Origin: JAYEIH01 sp034659995
GTDB taxonomy: Archaea > Methanobacteriota_B > Thermococci > Methanofastidiosales > B48-G16
Direction: 5' to 3'
Assembly (NCBI GenBank): GCA_034659995.1
Contig: JAYEIH010000019.1
Location: 1-24,250, forward strand
DNA length: 24,250 nucleotides
Below are positions 7,612-14,553 of this stretch, piece after piece (the stretch's first letter is position 1; every line of letters begins with the position of its first letter). A model generated the notes under the pieces. It had not been told where the DNA came from, made no database searches, and worked only from the letters and a program-made list of their open reading frames with translations. A program made the position numbers and the translations under genes.

Positions 7612-9873
7612 ATGAGAGGATTTATCGTTCATCCGACATATGAAATTAAGGGAAACAATGTTTTTGTTAAACTCTATGGGAGACTGGAGAATGGAGAGAG
7701 TTTTTTATGTCTAAAAAGATACAGACCATACTTTTTTATCAGAGAAAAGGACCTGCACTCTGCTCTGGAGGCAATAACCGTTGATTATGAGAAAACGGAT
7801 CTTGTGAACTTCGCCGGAGAGCGTGCGGTGAAGGTCTATACGGATATACCTATAGATGTCAGAAAAAACAGGAAAAAACTTAGAAAAGAGGAAATAGAGT
7901 GTTATGAAGCCGATGTAAAATTTGTCTATCGTTTTTTATTTGACAAAGGGATATACGCAGTTATAGACATAAAAGGCGATTATAGAGAGGGAAAAAGGGT
8001 GGACAGAGTCTATAAAGATCCTGATATAACACCATCGGAAGGTGAGATACCTCTCAAAACAATCTCAGTTGATATAGAGGTGGATGAGGAAACGGATGAG
8101 GTGATCTGTGTTTCTCTCTATGATGAGGACCGGTCCAAAAGTTTCATCATCAAAAAAAATATAGAGGGTGCAGAGTACTGCAGCAATGAAAAAGAGTTAC
8201 TTATAGGTGTTAAAGAGTATATAATAAAAAAAGATCCAGATATAATCACAGGTTGGAATGTTATAGACTTTGATTTTGAGTATCTCAAAAAAAGATTTTC
8301 TGAACGGAATATCTCGTTTGATTTTGGAAGATCCGAGAAAAAAACAAGATTTAGGACACAGAGTTCCTTTATCAGGTCCTCGAGGGTGAAGATAGACGGG
8401 AGGATGGTGCTTGACGCGATGTATATGGTGAGAGATTTTGCCGCTAAGCTTGCGGATTATAAACTTGATACCGCAGCTTCAGAGATCCTGAATGAAGGTA
8501 AGATCGAAATAACAAAGGATATGCATAAACTTTTCGAAAAAAATCCCGAAAAGCTCATAAAATATAACAAAAAGGACGCCGAACTCGTCTACAGGATCAA
8601 CGAGGAGAAAAAACTTATCGAGTTCACGAAAAAAATGGCTGGGGTTACGGGTCTGCAGCTGGACAGGGTGAAAGGCTCGATAGCGTCACTGGACTCGCTG
8701 TACCTGCGAAAGGCGAGAAAAATGGGGATTGTCTGTCCTTCCGTTTCAGGCGGGCAAAAAAAACATGTTGTGGGAGGCCTTGTGCGAGAGCCGCAGTACG
8801 GGATATACAATAATGTTCTCGTCCTTGATTTCAGAAGCCTCTACCCATCGATAATAGCGACGATGAATATTGATCCTTTAACCTTTACAGAGAAAAAAAC
8901 AGAGATAAAGGCCCCAAATGATGTTTATTTTACCGATGAAGAGGCTATTCTTCCGAAAATAATCTTGGAGCTTCTGGAGAAAAGGAAAAGAGTTAAACAC
9001 ATATATGAGGAACAGTACGCCATTAAGATAGTTATGAACTCCTTTTTTGGTGTTCTTGGGAATCCGAGCTGTAGATTTTACAATCCGAAGATCGCAAATG
9101 CAATAACGGCCTTTGGAAGGTTTTTCCTGGATCTGACAGCGGAAAAGAGCGAGAATATGGGATATGAGGTCATATATGGTGATACGGACTCCATATTTGT
9201 TGTTTCAAAGGCCAAAACTCGAGAAGAGGCAGAAAAAATCGGAAAAGAAATTGAAAAGCGTATAAACGAGTTTTATGAGTTCTATGTGACCGAAGAGTAC
9301 GGACAGAAGAACTATCTGATGCTCGAGTTTGAAAAGCTCTACGAGAAGTTCTATCTGCCCAAACAGCGGAATGTGGAGAGAGGAGCAAAGAAACGGTATG
9401 CAGGACTGATTGGCGAAGAGCTGGACATTGTGGGATTGGAGTATGTCAGAAGAGACTGGACAGAGCTGGCAAGAGAGTTCCAGTACAATCTCCTAACAAA
9501 GGTTTTTGCGGATGAGGATTACGAGTCGTACATTAAAGAGACCGTAGAAAAACTAAAGGCCGGAAAACTCGACTCGCAGCTGGTCTATACAAAAGGGGTG
9601 AGGAAGGATCTAAGTGCGTATACAAAGACGACCCCGCCGCATGTAAAGGCCGCTCGGAAACTTGATACGTTCAATGATAGAGTTATCAAATACGTGGTGG
9701 CAAAGACCGGACCCGAACCTATCGAGCATATGGAAAAGGCAAGGATAGATTACAATCATTATATAGAAAAACAGCTCAGACCCATAGCAGACTCGGTACT
9801 GACCTTCTTTGATACGTCCTTTGAGGAGATCATCACCGGCAAGGAGCAGGCAGGTCTGGAGGATTTTTTATAG
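7612..9873 (+). CDS. polB: Family B DNA polymerase, Pol II (PolB) type
   Basis: This 753-residue polymerase has every catalytic block. The 3'-5' exonuclease has Exo I VDIEV (D154, E156), Exo II GWNVIDFDFEY (N216, D221) and Exo III YNKKDAELV (Y318, D322). The polymerase has motif A VLDFRSLYPSI (D406), motif B KIVMNSFFG (472-480, with Phe where many relatives have Tyr), motif C YGDTDSIF (D524, D526) and AKKRY (592-596). The C-terminal third (GLEYVRRDWTELA, LVYTKGVRKDLS, TPPHVKAARK, GPEPIEH) resembles E. coli Pol II closely. The last eight residues, QAGLEDFL, fit a PCNA-interacting box. Nothing is missing, so it should be a proofreading polymerase for replication or repair. The gene overlaps the convergent glycosyltransferase by 6 nt. 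Confidence 0.95.
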   Translation: MRGFIVHPTYEIKGNNVFVKLYGRLENGESFLCLKRYRPYFFIREKDLHSALEAITVDYEKTDLVNFAGERAVKVYTDIPIDVRKNRKKLRKEEIECYEADVKFVYRFLFDKGIYAVIDIKGDYREGKRVDRVYKDPDITPSEGEIPLKTISVDIEVDEETDEVICVSLYDEDRSKSFIIKKNIEGAEYCSNEKELLIGVKEYIIKKDPDIITGWNVIDFDFEYLKKRFSERNISFDFGRSEKKTRFRTQSSFIRSSRVKIDGRMVLDAMYMVRDFAAKLADYKLDTAASEILNEGKIEITKDMHKLFEKNPEKLIKYNKKDAELVYRINEEKKLIEFTKKMAGVTGLQLDRVKGSIASLDSLYLRKARKMGIVCPSVSGGQKKHVVGGLVREPQYGIYNNVLVLDFRSLYPSIIATMNIDPLTFTEKKTEIKAPNDVYFTDEEAILPKIILELLEKRKRVKHIYEEQYAIKIVMNSFFGVLGNPSCRFYNPKIANAITAFGRFFLDLTAEKSENMGYEVIYGDTDSIFVVSKAKTREEAEKIGKEIEKRINEFYEFYVTEEYGQKNYLMLEFEKLYEKFYLPKQRNVERGAKKRYAGLIGEELDIVGLEYVRRDWTELAREFQYNLLTKVFADEDYESYIKETVEKLKAGKLDSQLVYTKGVRKDLSAYTKTTPPHVKAARKLDTFNDRVIKYVVAKTGPEPIEHMEKARIDYNHYIEKQLRPIADSVLTFFDTSFEEIITGKEQAGLEDFL

Positions 9874-10863
9874 TCTTCTGGAGAAAAATGCTGCTGTATA
9901 TATAAAAAGATAGAAAAATGCCAGAAAGTACATAAAAGATGGAAAGAGGATGGATTCAAATAGACAGTTCCCCTTCTCTATCCTGTTTGCCGTGATCATT
10001 GTTATCGATTCGAATCCAATGAAGATAAATAAAGGAAGAAAGTTCCATGTTATCAGTGAGAGGAGGAGAATAAGTATGTCCGCAATGGCCAGAGAGTAGT
10101 ACGAAAGTACTCGTTTCATCTTTAACTCTTCCATGTTTCCAACCGCCCAGTGTTTTCGTTGGTCATATAACTCCTTGACTCCTATTGGCATTGTAGTATA
10201 AGCCACGGCATCCGGCTCGTAGGTCATTTTGAACGTATCTTTGATAGCTTCAGAAAAAACAAGGTCTTCCACCTTCGATTTTTGGAATTTTTCAGTATTA
10301 AAAACCTCTCGTCTGAATGCGGCAAAAGGGCCGGGGATAAACTCAATCTTATTTCTAAATGCCTTTACCCTTCTGAACATTGCTATCCTCAGGTGCTCAA
10401 TGGCCTGTACTCGGGATATAAAAGCGTTTTCCTTGCGCACCTGAATTTTTCCGGCAACGGCATCAAACTCCCTGAGATTCGAGACCAGTTTTTTCAGTGC
10501 TCCTTCTCCTACAGTTGTATCCGAGTCTAAGATTACAATATCGCCGGAGGAGTGTTCTATTCCATAGTTAAGTGCGCCGGACTTTCCTCTATGCTCGAGA
10601 TAATGAATCTCTACTCTGTCCTCCCATTTTTCCAGTGCTTCTTTATTTTTGCTGCCGTCATCTACAACGATGATATTATCTGGGCATACAGACTCAAGAC
10701 AAGAACTCGGGTCTTTATTGTAGTTTGGCATGATTATTGTGTACTCTCCTCCGTACTCTTTTTTCAGATGAGATTTTTTTGCCGATAGAAGATAAAGAAA
10801 AAAATAATATGAGTCTCTAAGAATCAGTGTCCCTGTGAGGATCAGAACTGTTTCAAAAAGCAT
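9868..10863 (-). CDS. Membrane-bound family 2 glycosyltransferase
   Basis: This 331-residue protein has one N-terminal helix, a cytoplasmic GT-A domain and three helices at the C-terminus (about 257-328), the plan of processive or lipid-linked GT2 enzymes. The nucleotide-sugar site shows VVDDGS (66-71) and DSD (113-115). The acceptor side shows ED (199-200) and DQRKHW (234-239), a variant of the QxxRW motif of cellulose and hyaluronan synthases. It would transfer a sugar from a nucleotide donor to a surface polymer or lipid, but donor and product cannot be told. ATG 10863 has no clear ribosome site. A structured leader with a small upstream ORF lies ahead (10872-10958). The stop overlaps that of polB by 6 nt. 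Confidence 0.85.
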   Translation of the reverse strand: MLFETVLILTGTLILRDSYYFFLYLLSAKKSHLKKEYGGEYTIIMPNYNKDPSSCLESVCPDNIIVVDDGSKNKEALEKWEDRVEIHYLEHRGKSGALNYGIEHSSGDIVILDSDTTVGEGALKKLVSNLREFDAVAGKIQVRKENAFISRVQAIEHLRIAMFRRVKAFRNKIEFIPGPFAAFRREVFNTEKFQKSKVEDLVFSEAIKDTFKMTYEPDAVAYTTMPIGVKELYDQRKHWAVGNMEELKMKRVLSYYSLAIADILILLLSLITWNFLPLFIFIGFESITMITANRIEKGNCLFESILFPSFMYFLAFFYLFIYTAAFFSRRL

Positions 10864-10871
10864 GGTCAGTA

Positions 10872-10946
10872 TTATTCTTTCTTTATTAAAGTTTTTGTAG
10901 GTCGGAGGACTACCATGATAGTCGCATATGTGGGTGGGAACTTCAT
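10872..10946 (-). CDS. Possible 24-residue leader peptide upstream of the glycosyltransferase
   Basis: On the minus strand ATG 10946 is preceded by GGAGG with a 5-nt spacer and opens 24 codons (MKFPPTYATIMVVLRPTKT, then LIKKE) ending TAA at 10872. It lies about 9 nt before the glycosyltransferase ATG and in a different frame. The GGAGG is paired with CCTCC in a hairpin, so translation may be self-limited. I do not recognise the peptide. It could equally be chance, since the frame is short. Confidence 0.35.
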   Translation of the reverse strand: MKFPPTYATIMVVLRPTKTLIKKE

Positions 10947-10958
10947 GCAGTCCTCCGA
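10902..10958 (-). repeat. Long hairpin at the expected 5' end of the glycosyltransferase transcript
   Basis: TCGGAGGACT (10902-10911) and AGTCCTCCGA (10949-10958) are perfect inverted copies. Inside them CATGA/TCATG (10914-10918, 10943-10947) and AGT/ACT (10920-10922, 10940-10942) extend the stem to about 18 pairs with small bulges. The minus-strand TATA at 10981-10990 predicts a transcript start near 10960, so the RNA would begin with this hairpin. Confidence 0.6.
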
Positions 10959-10980
10959 TATATGCTCTTTGAGCCCATCC

Positions 10981-10990
10981 TATTTAAAAT
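10981..10990 (-). promoter_or_regulatory. TATA box for the glycosyltransferase leader
   Basis: The minus strand reads CGAAAATTTTAAATAGG, a BRE-TATA pair centred near 10985. It sits 25 nt before the outer edge of the hairpin at 10958. Confidence 0.45.
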
Positions 10991-11068
10991 TTTCGTTGTT
11001 TGCAGTAAGCTCTTTTCGTCAGGAGCAACCATTACCTTTATAAAGGAAAGGTGTTTTATCAAACTCTG

Positions 11069-11089
11069 TTCCTTCACACACTGAAGGAA
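11069..11089. repeat. 8-bp inverted repeat with 5-nt loop
   Basis: TTCCTTCA (11069-11076) and TGAAGGAA (11082-11089) pair perfectly around CACAC. No T run follows on the plus strand, so it does not look like a plain terminator. Confidence 0.5.
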
Positions 11090-11115
11090 AATGTACAGTA
11101 AGCAAAAGTAGATAA

Positions 11116-11145
11116 ACTTCAATACAAAAAAAATAGTATTGAAGT
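11116..11145. repeat. 10-bp inverted repeat with A-rich loop
   Basis: ACTTCAATAC (11116-11125) and GTATTGAAGT (11136-11145) pair perfectly around an A-rich 10-nt loop. It ends exactly where the next inverted repeat begins. Confidence 0.55.
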
Positions 11146-11177
11146 GCACCACCGTAAACTTTATAAAGGGGTGGTGC
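11146..11177. promoter_or_regulatory. 8-bp inverted repeat enclosing a TATA box
   Basis: GCACCACC (11146-11153) and GGTGGTGC (11170-11177) are perfect inverted copies that flank AAACTTTATAAAGG. The TATA (about 11157-11166) lies about 38 nt before ATG 11200, so this is the likely promoter of the tiny ORFs, with a symmetric site on both sides of the TATA. It may be an operator. Confidence 0.5.
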
Positions 11178-11199
11178 GGATGAGATGTAGGTGATGTAT

Positions 11200-11280
11200 A
11201 TGAATGGTATAGAAACTCAGACCACCAGAAGTGCACAGATAGAAGAGCTCAAATATAAGATAAGATACTACTGCAAATAA
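11200..11280 (+). CDS. Tiny ORF 1, 26 residues, unknown
   Basis: ATG 11200 follows AGGTGAT (11189-11195), a good ribosome site. The peptide is MNGIETQTTR, then SAQIEELKYKIRYYCK: a polar start and a likely basic, amphipathic helix. No membrane helix or known motif is visible. An in-frame ATG at 11194 overlaps the ribosome site and is less likely. The TATA box with flanking inverted repeat lies just upstream. A similar start region precedes tiny ORF 2 (15 of 19 bases alike, 11189-11207 against 11312-11330), and both peptides begin MxGxE. This suggests a duplicated small gene. I recognise no family. Confidence 0.5.
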   Translation: MNGIETQTTRSAQIEELKYKIRYYCK

Positions 11281-11322
11281 ATTAAAAAATAAATTAAAAG
11301 TTATGATTTCGAGGTGATAGAT

Positions 11323-11394
11323 ATGTTTGGACCTGAAATGGAATATACGATTGCAAAACTCCGTGATATTGAGCGGAGATCAAAAAAGAGGTAA
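11323..11394 (+). CDS. Tiny ORF 2, 23 residues, unknown
   Basis: ATG 11323 sits 4 nt after GAGGTGAT (11311-11318), one of the best ribosome sites in the window. The peptide is MFGPEMEYTIAKLRD, then IERRSKKR: acidic start, highly basic end, probably one helix. It is 42 nt downstream of tiny ORF 1 and shares its MxGxE start. A T-rich run follows. It could be a small regulatory or nucleic-acid-binding peptide, but nothing in the sequence proves that it is made. Confidence 0.5.
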   Translation: MFGPEMEYTIAKLRDIERRSKKR

Positions 11395-11424
11395 ATTTTT
11401 ACTTCTTTCTATTTTTTTTAAATT
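11395..11424 (+). terminator. T-rich terminator after the tiny ORFs
   Basis: The stretch holds ATTTTTAC, then T8 at 11412-11419, then T6. Runs of T on the coding strand are the usual archaeal terminator. It lies between the tiny ORFs and the convergent MATE gene. Confidence 0.5.
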
Positions 11425-11426
11425 TT

Positions 11427-12761
11427 TTATTTACTCTCCACCTCTTTCTCCTTCCATTTACCCTTGCGGAACCAGAGATATATAAGTACAGTTCCCAGTA
11501 TCATGGCAACCCCATATACGCTAAAAGCTCCTTTGAGTCCAAAGGCTCGGGAAAAGATGATCATGAACGGTATCTGGAAACAGAGGGCGTAAATAAAAGT
11601 AACAATCATAGGAGGCTTTGTATCGCCGGAACCAAAGAATGCACCGCTTAGAGGGATATAAAATCCCAAGAAAACAAGAAAAGGTGAGACCATTCGGAAG
11701 AACGTGACCCCTGTCTCCACTACTTCTTCCGTATTATTGAAAAAAGAAACAAAGTACGGCGAGAAGAGAAAGAAGATTGTCCCTGCGACTATCATTATCA
11801 CAGCCCCCATATATCCTGCTTTTAACGCTGTACGTTCCGCCTTTTCCGGTTTTTTCGCTCCCAGATTATGTCCTATTAGCGTACCGCATGCCAACGTCAG
11901 GCCAAAGAGCGGCATCCATCCGACGCTCAGCAGCCGAAAACATATCTGGAATCCCGCGAGAGCGGTCATACCGAATCCCGCGATAATTCGTACGGTGATC
12001 ATATTAGAAATATTTCGTATGAGATGTTCAAATCCGGAGGGGATGCCAATAACGAGGATATTCTTCATTGCGGTCAGATCCACCTCTATCTTTGTGGTGA
12101 TTTTTACCACGTGCCGTCCCGTGGTAATCAGCCACAGTCCCGCCCCCAAACTGATCATCTGCGCAAGAACTGAAGCGGCGGCGGCTCCCTGAATACCCAG
12201 CCCGAAGGTAAAGATGAAGAGCGGATCGAGGACGATATTAATGAAGTTCGAGAGGATCATGATCTTCATTGGTGTCCGTGCATCGCCCACGCCGCGCATA
12301 GCGGTAAATATCGTAGCACCGGAGAGCATGAAGAGGAATCCGACGGACATGATCCGCCCATACGCCACGCCGTAATCGATGACATTACCCTCGGCGCCGA
12401 GAGCGATAAGAATGTACCTGACTAGGCCGATTCCCACAAGACAGAAGATCGCCGCAATGAGGAGTTTCAGCAGGAGGGTCTGTTTGACCACTTCATTGAC
12501 CCTTTGATAGTTCTTCGCACCGTAATGTCTCGCAATGAGTGCCACGCTGCCAACACCGACTACTTCGTTGAAGACGATGGCAAACTCAAAAAAGATGCCG
12601 AACAATCCAATAGCTGCTATCTGTTCATACCCCAGTCTTCCCACCCAGAACATATCGGTTAGGTTGTAAAGGGTGGTAAACGCCATGCCAACCATTGAAG
12701 GAATCGCAATATGAAACAGCGCTCTGGTAACATCCATCTCGGTAAAATCCTTTTTTTCCAT
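11427..12761 (-). CDS. MATE family multidrug/cation antiporter
   Basis: This 444-residue membrane protein has about twelve helices in two similar halves, the length and layout of the MATE family (sodium- or proton-driven export). The start MDVTRALFHIAIPSMVGM, NLTDMFWVGRLG and the matching second-half segments GIPSGFEHLIRNISNM and PLFGLTLACGTLIGHNLGA are typical. Substrates are commonly drugs or metabolites and cannot be read here. ATG 12761 has no ribosome site but has CTTTTTATGTAA centred 25 nt upstream, so it is probably leaderless. The promoter region is shared back to back with the divergent nitroreductase gene. Confidence 0.92.
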   Translation of the reverse strand: MEKKDFTEMDVTRALFHIAIPSMVGMAFTTLYNLTDMFWVGRLGYEQIAAIGLFGIFFEFAIVFNEVVGVGSVALIARHYGAKNYQRVNEVVKQTLLLKLLIAAIFCLVGIGLVRYILIALGAEGNVIDYGVAYGRIMSVGFLFMLSGATIFTAMRGVGDARTPMKIMILSNFINIVLDPLFIFTFGLGIQGAAAASVLAQMISLGAGLWLITTGRHVVKITTKIEVDLTAMKNILVIGIPSGFEHLIRNISNMITVRIIAGFGMTALAGFQICFRLLSVGWMPLFGLTLACGTLIGHNLGAKKPEKAERTALKAGYMGAVIMIVAGTIFFLFSPYFVSFFNNTEEVVETGVTFFRMVSPFLVFLGFYIPLSGAFFGSGDTKPPMIVTFIYALCFQIPFMIIFSRAFGLKGAFSVYGVAMILGTVLIYLWFRKGKWKEKEVESK

Positions 12762-12780
12762 TGCACAGAGTCGATAATTT

Positions 12781-12791
12781 TACATAAAAAG
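12781..12791 (-). promoter_or_regulatory. TATA box for the MATE gene
   Basis: The minus strand reads CTTTTTATGTA, centred 25 nt before ATG 12761. This is the distance of a leaderless archaeal promoter. Confidence 0.45.
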
Positions 12792-12813
12792 TTATCTTTG
12801 TGCCGTGGACAGG

Positions 12814-12823
12814 TTTTAATATA
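12814..12823 (+). promoter_or_regulatory. TATA box for the second nitroreductase gene
   Basis: TTTTAATATA is centred about 33 nt before ATG 12851. It gives a very short leader and argues against a start at 12800, which would lie upstream of the promoter. Confidence 0.45.
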
Positions 12824-12850
12824 GAAAGTTGCGTGTATACTAGTGATACC

Positions 12851-13711
12851 ATGGAAAAAAGTAAATACCCGAATAAAACGATACGCCTTCTGTATGAACG
12901 CGCAAGCTGCCGCAGTTTTTCCGATAAGAAGATTGAACCTGAGGTATTACGGTATATTCTTGAATCAGGAATACATGCGCCTACCGGCGGGAATTTACAG
13001 CCATACTCCATTATAAAAATTGAAAAGAACGAAACAAAGGAAAGGTTAGCGGAGCTATGCGAAGGACAGCAGTTCATTGCCGATGCCCCTGTTGATCTCC
13101 TTTTTTGTATCGATCTTCACCGTTTAGAGCGGTGGACAGAGCTTGAAACAGCTCCCTTTACCGCACGTAACTCCTTTCGACACTTCTGGATAGCCTTCCA
13201 GGATACGGTCATCTGTGCCCAGAGTATCAGTACCGCCGCAGAGTCTCTGGGACTGGGTTCGGTGTTTATAGGTTCGGTTATGGAGGGCTTGAGAGAGATC
13301 AAAAAAATGTTTCATCTGCCAGAAGGTGTGTTTCCAGTAGTTTTGCTCTCCCTCGGCTATCCGAAGAAAAACCTGTCACCTCGGAATAAACTGGGCGTTC
13401 CTGCAACCGTCCATGAGGAAGTGTACCATGAGATGGAGGATCAGACGCTTCGTGAGGCATTCAACGAGAAATACGCTGATAGAGAGTTTAAAATCACCGA
13501 AAAACAATTGAAGAAGATCAAAATAGTATGTAGGGATGCTCACGGAGAAGAATTTGCTGAAAAATGCGCTAAAGAAATAGAGAAAAGAGGATATATCAAT
13601 ATGGCACAGTACTATTTCGGACTTCACTACCGTGCCAATGAGATGGCCAGAGGGAATGCCACTTTTTTGAAGATACTGGAGGAGTACGGGTTCAGTTGGT
13701 TTAAGGGATGA
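12851..13711 (+). CDS. Nitroreductase family protein with C-terminal extension
   Basis: From ATG 12851 the product has 286 residues. Residues 10-195 are a nitroreductase (FMN-dependent reduction using NAD(P)H): RASCRSFSDKK (17-27), HAPTGGNLQPYS (42-53) and GLGSVFIGS (134-142), then LLSLGYPKK (165-173). Residues about 200-286 are an added, charged and helical region with Cys227 and Cys239 that I do not recognise. An open frame continues back to 12800 but would start before the TATA box (12814-12823), so I use the later ATG. It is unlike the VOC-fused enzyme at 2527 beyond the shared fold. The thiamine operon follows 68 nt later with its own promoter. Substrate unknown. Confidence 0.85.
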   Translation: MEKSKYPNKTIRLLYERASCRSFSDKKIEPEVLRYILESGIHAPTGGNLQPYSIIKIEKNETKERLAELCEGQQFIADAPVDLLFCIDLHRLERWTELETAPFTARNSFRHFWIAFQDTVICAQSISTAAESLGLGSVFIGSVMEGLREIKKMFHLPEGVFPVVLLSLGYPKKNLSPRNKLGVPATVHEEVYHEMEDQTLREAFNEKYADREFKITEKQLKKIKIVCRDAHGEEFAEKCAKEIEKRGYINMAQYYFGLHYRANEMARGNATFLKILEEYGFSWFKG

Positions 13712-13733
13712 GGGGTTCGTTGTTGGTGAGATA

Positions 13734-13743
13734 CTTTTTTATA
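13734..13743 (+). promoter_or_regulatory. Promoter of the thiamine operon
   Basis: CTTTTTTATAC is followed by a leader of about 16 nt with AAGGTGAT (13768-13775). The leader is too short for a THI riboswitch, so control, if any, must act at the promoter. Confidence 0.45.
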
Positions 13744-13779
13744 CGTCAGCAATAGAAAAATATTACCAAGGTGATAATA

Positions 13780-14553
13780 ATGCTTGAAGAAACAACAATA
13801 ACAAGGGCAATAATTCAGGAGTACACGGACGAGTTGCTGGACTATCTGGAAACGGATGTTGCTATCGTGGGTGCCGGACCTTCCGGTCTTGCAGCCTCAT
13901 ACTATTTATCAAAGGCAGGAATAAAGACGGTTATTTTCGAACGAAAGCTTAGTGTCGGAGGTGGCATGTGGGGAGGCGGCATGATGTTCAACAAGATCGT
14001 TGTGCAGGACGAAGGAAAGGCAATCCTCGATGAGATGGGAATCCGCACGAAGGAGAGTGAAAAAGGATACCACGTTGCCGATTCTGTGGAGGCTGTGGCA
14101 AAGTTTATATCAAAAACAGTCTCTGCGGGAACGAAGATCTTTAACTTAATCACCGTGGAGGACGTTATGATTAAGAATGAAGGCGTAGGGGGGCTTGTGC
14201 TCAACTGGACAGCCGTTGAGATGAGCGGTCTGCATATCGATCCGCTCACGGTAAAAACAAAGAAGGTCATCGATGCCACAGGCCACGACTGCGAGGTGGT
14301 AAAGGTCCTTACACGGAAAGCAGGATGTAATTTAGATACGAAAACAGGCAAGGTTATGGGAGAGAGACCTATGTGGGCTGAAAAAGGAGAAAGTAGCATC
14401 CTTGATAATACAAAGGAGGTTTATCCCAATCTATACGTATCCGGTATGGCGGCCAATGCCGTCTTTGGTTCTCCGAGAATGGGACCAATATTTGGGGGTA
14501 TGTTTCTTTCCGGAAAAAAGGCTGCCGATCTCATAAAAAAGGTGATCCGATAA
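13780..14553 (+). CDS. thi4: Thi4-type thiazole synthase
   Basis: Thi4 builds the thiazole-phosphate half of thiamine from NAD+ and glycine. The 257-residue protein has the dinucleotide-binding GAGPSG (31-36), ERK (54-56), GGGMWGGGMMF (60-70) and the late FGSPRMGP block of the family. At the position of the sacrificial Cys of yeast Thi4 it has His152 (LHIDPLT). Known archaeal homologues with His use free sulfide and turn over many times, so this one probably does too. I start at ATG 13780, 4 nt after AAGGTGAT, rather than at GTG 13771, which is inside that ribosome site. The stop shares one base with the ThiC start (TAATG). Confidence 0.92.
   Translation: MLEETTITRAIIQEYTDELLDYLETDVAIVGAGPSGLAASYYLSKAGIKTVIFERKLSVGGGMWGGGMMFNKIVVQDEGKAILDEMGIRTKESEKGYHVADSVEAVAKFISKTVSAGTKIFNLITVEDVMIKNEGVGGLVLNWTAVEMSGLHIDPLTVKTKKVIDATGHDCEVVKVLTRKAGCNLDTKTGKVMGERPMWAEKGESSILDNTKEVYPNLYVSGMAANAVFGSPRMGPIFGGMFLSGKKAADLIKKVIR

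Larger units (their letters stand above)
10864..11199. other. Gene-poor stretch rich in inverted repeats
   Basis: Between the glycosyltransferase start and the first tiny ORF I find no convincing protein gene longer than 24 codons. It holds the leader hairpin (10902-10958), a 12-bp palindrome CCTTTATAAAGG (11035-11046), and three further hairpins (11069-11089, 11116-11145, 11146-11177). A 97-codon open frame on the minus strand at 10943-11236 has no ribosome site, odd His/Phe-rich composition and crosses the promoter and hairpins, so I reject it. Confidence 0.6.

Noticed and set aside
11181..11222. Possible C/D box guide RNA (GTGATGT near 11191)
   Set aside because: The C box is imperfect and no CTGA D box follows at the right distance. 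The same bases are better explained as a ribosome site.
10943..11236. 97-codon open frame on the minus strand
   Set aside because: It has no ribosome site, odd His/Phe-rich content, and runs across the hairpins, a promoter and the first tiny ORF.
11704..12192. 162-codon open frame opposite the MATE gene
   Set aside because: It is a shadow of conserved MATE codons, with no start signal or motif.
13712..13779. TPP riboswitch before the thiamine operon
   Set aside because: The gap is 68 nt and the predicted leader is only about 16 nt, too short for the THI fold, and its conserved CTGAGA is absent.
13902..14399. 165-codon open frame opposite thi4
   Set aside because: It is antisense to a clearly conserved gene and has no ribosome site.
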